From: CBDBJL01 sp965206365
GTDB lineage: Bacteria > Pseudomonadota > Alphaproteobacteria > JABAAW01 > JAHZMA01
NCBI GenBank assembly: GCA_965206365.1
Contig: CBDBJL010000016.1
Location: 130,941 to 194,940, forward strand
DNA length: 64,000 nucleotides
Direction of reading: 5' to 3'
Below are positions 63,049 through 64,000 of this stretch, one piece after another. Made by a program: the position numbers and the translations under genes. A model generated the notes under the pieces. It was not told the DNA's origin and did no database searches. It saw only the letters and a list, made by a program, of their open reading frames with translations. Position 1 is the first letter of the stretch. Each line of letters begins with the position of its first letter.

Positions 63049-63957
63049 TTAAGAAAATCTTTTTTGCAATTCTGTTGTCAGGTTTGTAAGCGTGCGCCGA
63101 AGTTCTTCTCGGGCTTGCTCGTCGCCATACCAATCATCCTGTAAAATCGCATCACATATTTCGGTAACAAAAACTGCCTTGGTAAAGGTTTGTAATTGTT
63201 CTTCAAGCTGATTTTCTTCTGCTGAAGAAATACGCCCATTATCTTGTCGCTTAAACGATAAGGATCCAAGGATTGTAGCCAAACTGCGTGGATCCCATTT
63301 CTTCACCGGGCGCGACAAAGCGCGCACTCGACCCGATAATTGCGCCGCATCGTTGATCACGGTGCCTATTTTGCCTTGCAAAGGATTCTCTAAAAAATCT
63401 TGAACCCGTTCCATGCCTTGCAAAATTTGATCAAAATTTGTGGCAATATGTTTAATAGAATGTAACGGTTTTTGCGCAATCGTCGCACTTAATTTTTTGA
63501 CATAATCATCAATTTTTGCTTTCGCCTTGCCAAGCGTTCCTTTTAATTTTTGCTCCGTTTCTGGATTTTCAAGGGATTTTTTCGTATCATGACGAATAAA
63601 AGTAAGACTCAGCCCATAAAAATCTTTACTTTCATGCTTATGCGTAATTGAAATAGTTTGCAATATGGCTGGACATTTCACAATGCCCGGCAAAACTAAT
63701 ATTTTTGCCGCATCATCAGCATTTATTTTATGCGTGCTGACAAGCTCTAAAAGTGAATCTTTTTTTGCCTCTGCCTTACGGCCTTGCACAAAAGCTGTTA
63801 CCCTGAAGCTTTGCGACGTTGAACCGATAAATTTGGCATGATTATTACCAGCGTCATTATTACTTGTATCAAAATTACTATTTTTTGACATGCTCACATT
63901 GGTGACGTGAAAGATCACGTCACCAAATCTTGCTATTTCTTGCACTGAACGTAGCAT
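63049..63957 (-). CDS. DNA-circulation/tail protein N-like (Mu gp43)
   Basis: A 302-residue protein in the Mu gene 43 place. Its N-terminal part reads FGDVIFHVTNVS and then FRVTAFVQGRKAEAKKDSLLELVS near 50-80, with PGIVKCPAILQTISITHK near 95 and DFYGLSLTFIRHD, the DNA-circularisation N-terminal domain pattern. In contractile tails this family forms the upper hub or the tail-tube adaptor. C-terminal helices are Lys/Arg-rich. The start codon is the ATG at 63957. Confidence 0.65.
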   Translation of the reverse strand: MLRSVQEIARFGDVIFHVTNVSMSKNSNFDTSNNDAGNNHAKFIGSTSQSFRVTAFVQGRKAEAKKDSLLELVSTHKINADDAAKILVLPGIVKCPAILQTISITHKHESKDFYGLSLTFIRHDTKKSLENPETEQKLKGTLGKAKAKIDDYVKKLSATIAQKPLHSIKHIATNFDQILQGMERVQDFLENPLQGKIGTVINDAAQLSGRVRALSRPVKKWDPRSLATILGSLSFKRQDNGRISSAEENQLEEQLQTFTKAVFVTEICDAILQDDWYGDEQAREELRRTLTNLTTELQKRFS

Positions 63958-63959
63958 TG

Positions 63960-64000
63960 CTACACTACTTCAATGGCTGGGTTGCCAGCCAGACTCACAG
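63960..64000 (-). CDS. C-terminal end of an upstream phage gene (partial)
   Basis: The last 12 codons of a gene entering from the right edge (VSLAGNPAIEVV, TAG at 63960-63962). By position it would be the tail tape-measure homologue of Mu gene 42, but nothing in the fragment proves it. Confidence 0.4.
   Translation of the reverse strand, partial: VSLAGNPAIEVV

Overview
The window is a low-GC chromosomal segment of an alphaproteobacterium. Supporting markers are a separate petA-petB-petC bc1 operon, the alphaproteobacterial flagellar regulator FliX, a kdsD / lptC / lptB / rpoN cluster, SecB, CobO and CobQ, and a type II-C CRISPR-Cas locus with a Neisseria-like repeat. I cannot place it more finely. 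Core genes are compact and intact, while decayed mobile DNA sits between them, which would suit a host-associated or genome-reducing lineage (inference).

Layout. 0-9.2 kb: tadA 3' end, rpmB, a HAD phosphatase, a sulfatase-fold protein without its catalytic residues, pncB, and an envelope cluster (LpoB-like lipoprotein, LPP20-type protein, COG3014-type lipoprotein). 9.4-14.5 kb: tRNA-Ile(GAT) and two tandem paralogous chemoreceptors. 14.5-16.7 kb: a graveyard with pieces of a conjugation operon and of a phage tail end. 16.7-21 kb: a minus-strand catabolic operon (M20 deacetylase, Asp/Glu-racemase-fold protein, M24 peptidase-fold hydrolase, PLP ammonia-lyase) resembling ectoine-utilisation sets. 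21.5-30.6 kb: the CRISPR-Cas region. 30.6-37.4 kb: a methyltransferase, tRNA-Trp and tRNA-Gly, fliX, gyrB, recF, dnaN. 37.6-48.8 kb: secB, cobO, cobQ, petABC, kdsD, an lptC-lptA fusion, lptB, rpoN, a Ca/Na exchanger. 48.9-58 kb: two duplicated outer-membrane barrels with Pro-Ala-Val repeats, trmB, metK, ubiK-like, a lipoprotein, then rpmH-rnpA-yidD-yidC-engB-argB. 58-64 kb: a minus-strand Mu-like contractile-tail module (homologues of Mu genes 43 to 47), a collar-type fibre, a methyltransferase and a second partial fibre 3' end.

The CRISPR locus is the most unusual part. Two tracrRNA-like units lie in direct orientation, divergent from cas9. The proximal one has only a short anti-repeat plus a sequence that can fold back on it. 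cas9 (about 1336 codons once repaired, large for II-C) is interrupted by a single-base frameshift at a T5 run, although all nuclease motifs are present. cas1 and cas2 are intact. The array has 12 identical 36-nt repeats and 11 spacers of 30 nt, with spacers 6 and 11 identical. It is followed by 2.3 kb of conjugation-gene DNA and then a lone 36-nt repeat with three substitutions. A VirB4-type ATPase begins inside that lone repeat, and a 179-codon gene ends inside repeat 12. The conjugation fragment is therefore bounded on both sides by CRISPR repeats, like an oversized spacer or a recombination product. A second decayed copy of the same conjugation genes lies at 15.1-15.7 kb, beside a decayed copy of the phage methyltransferase/fibre end found at 58 kb.
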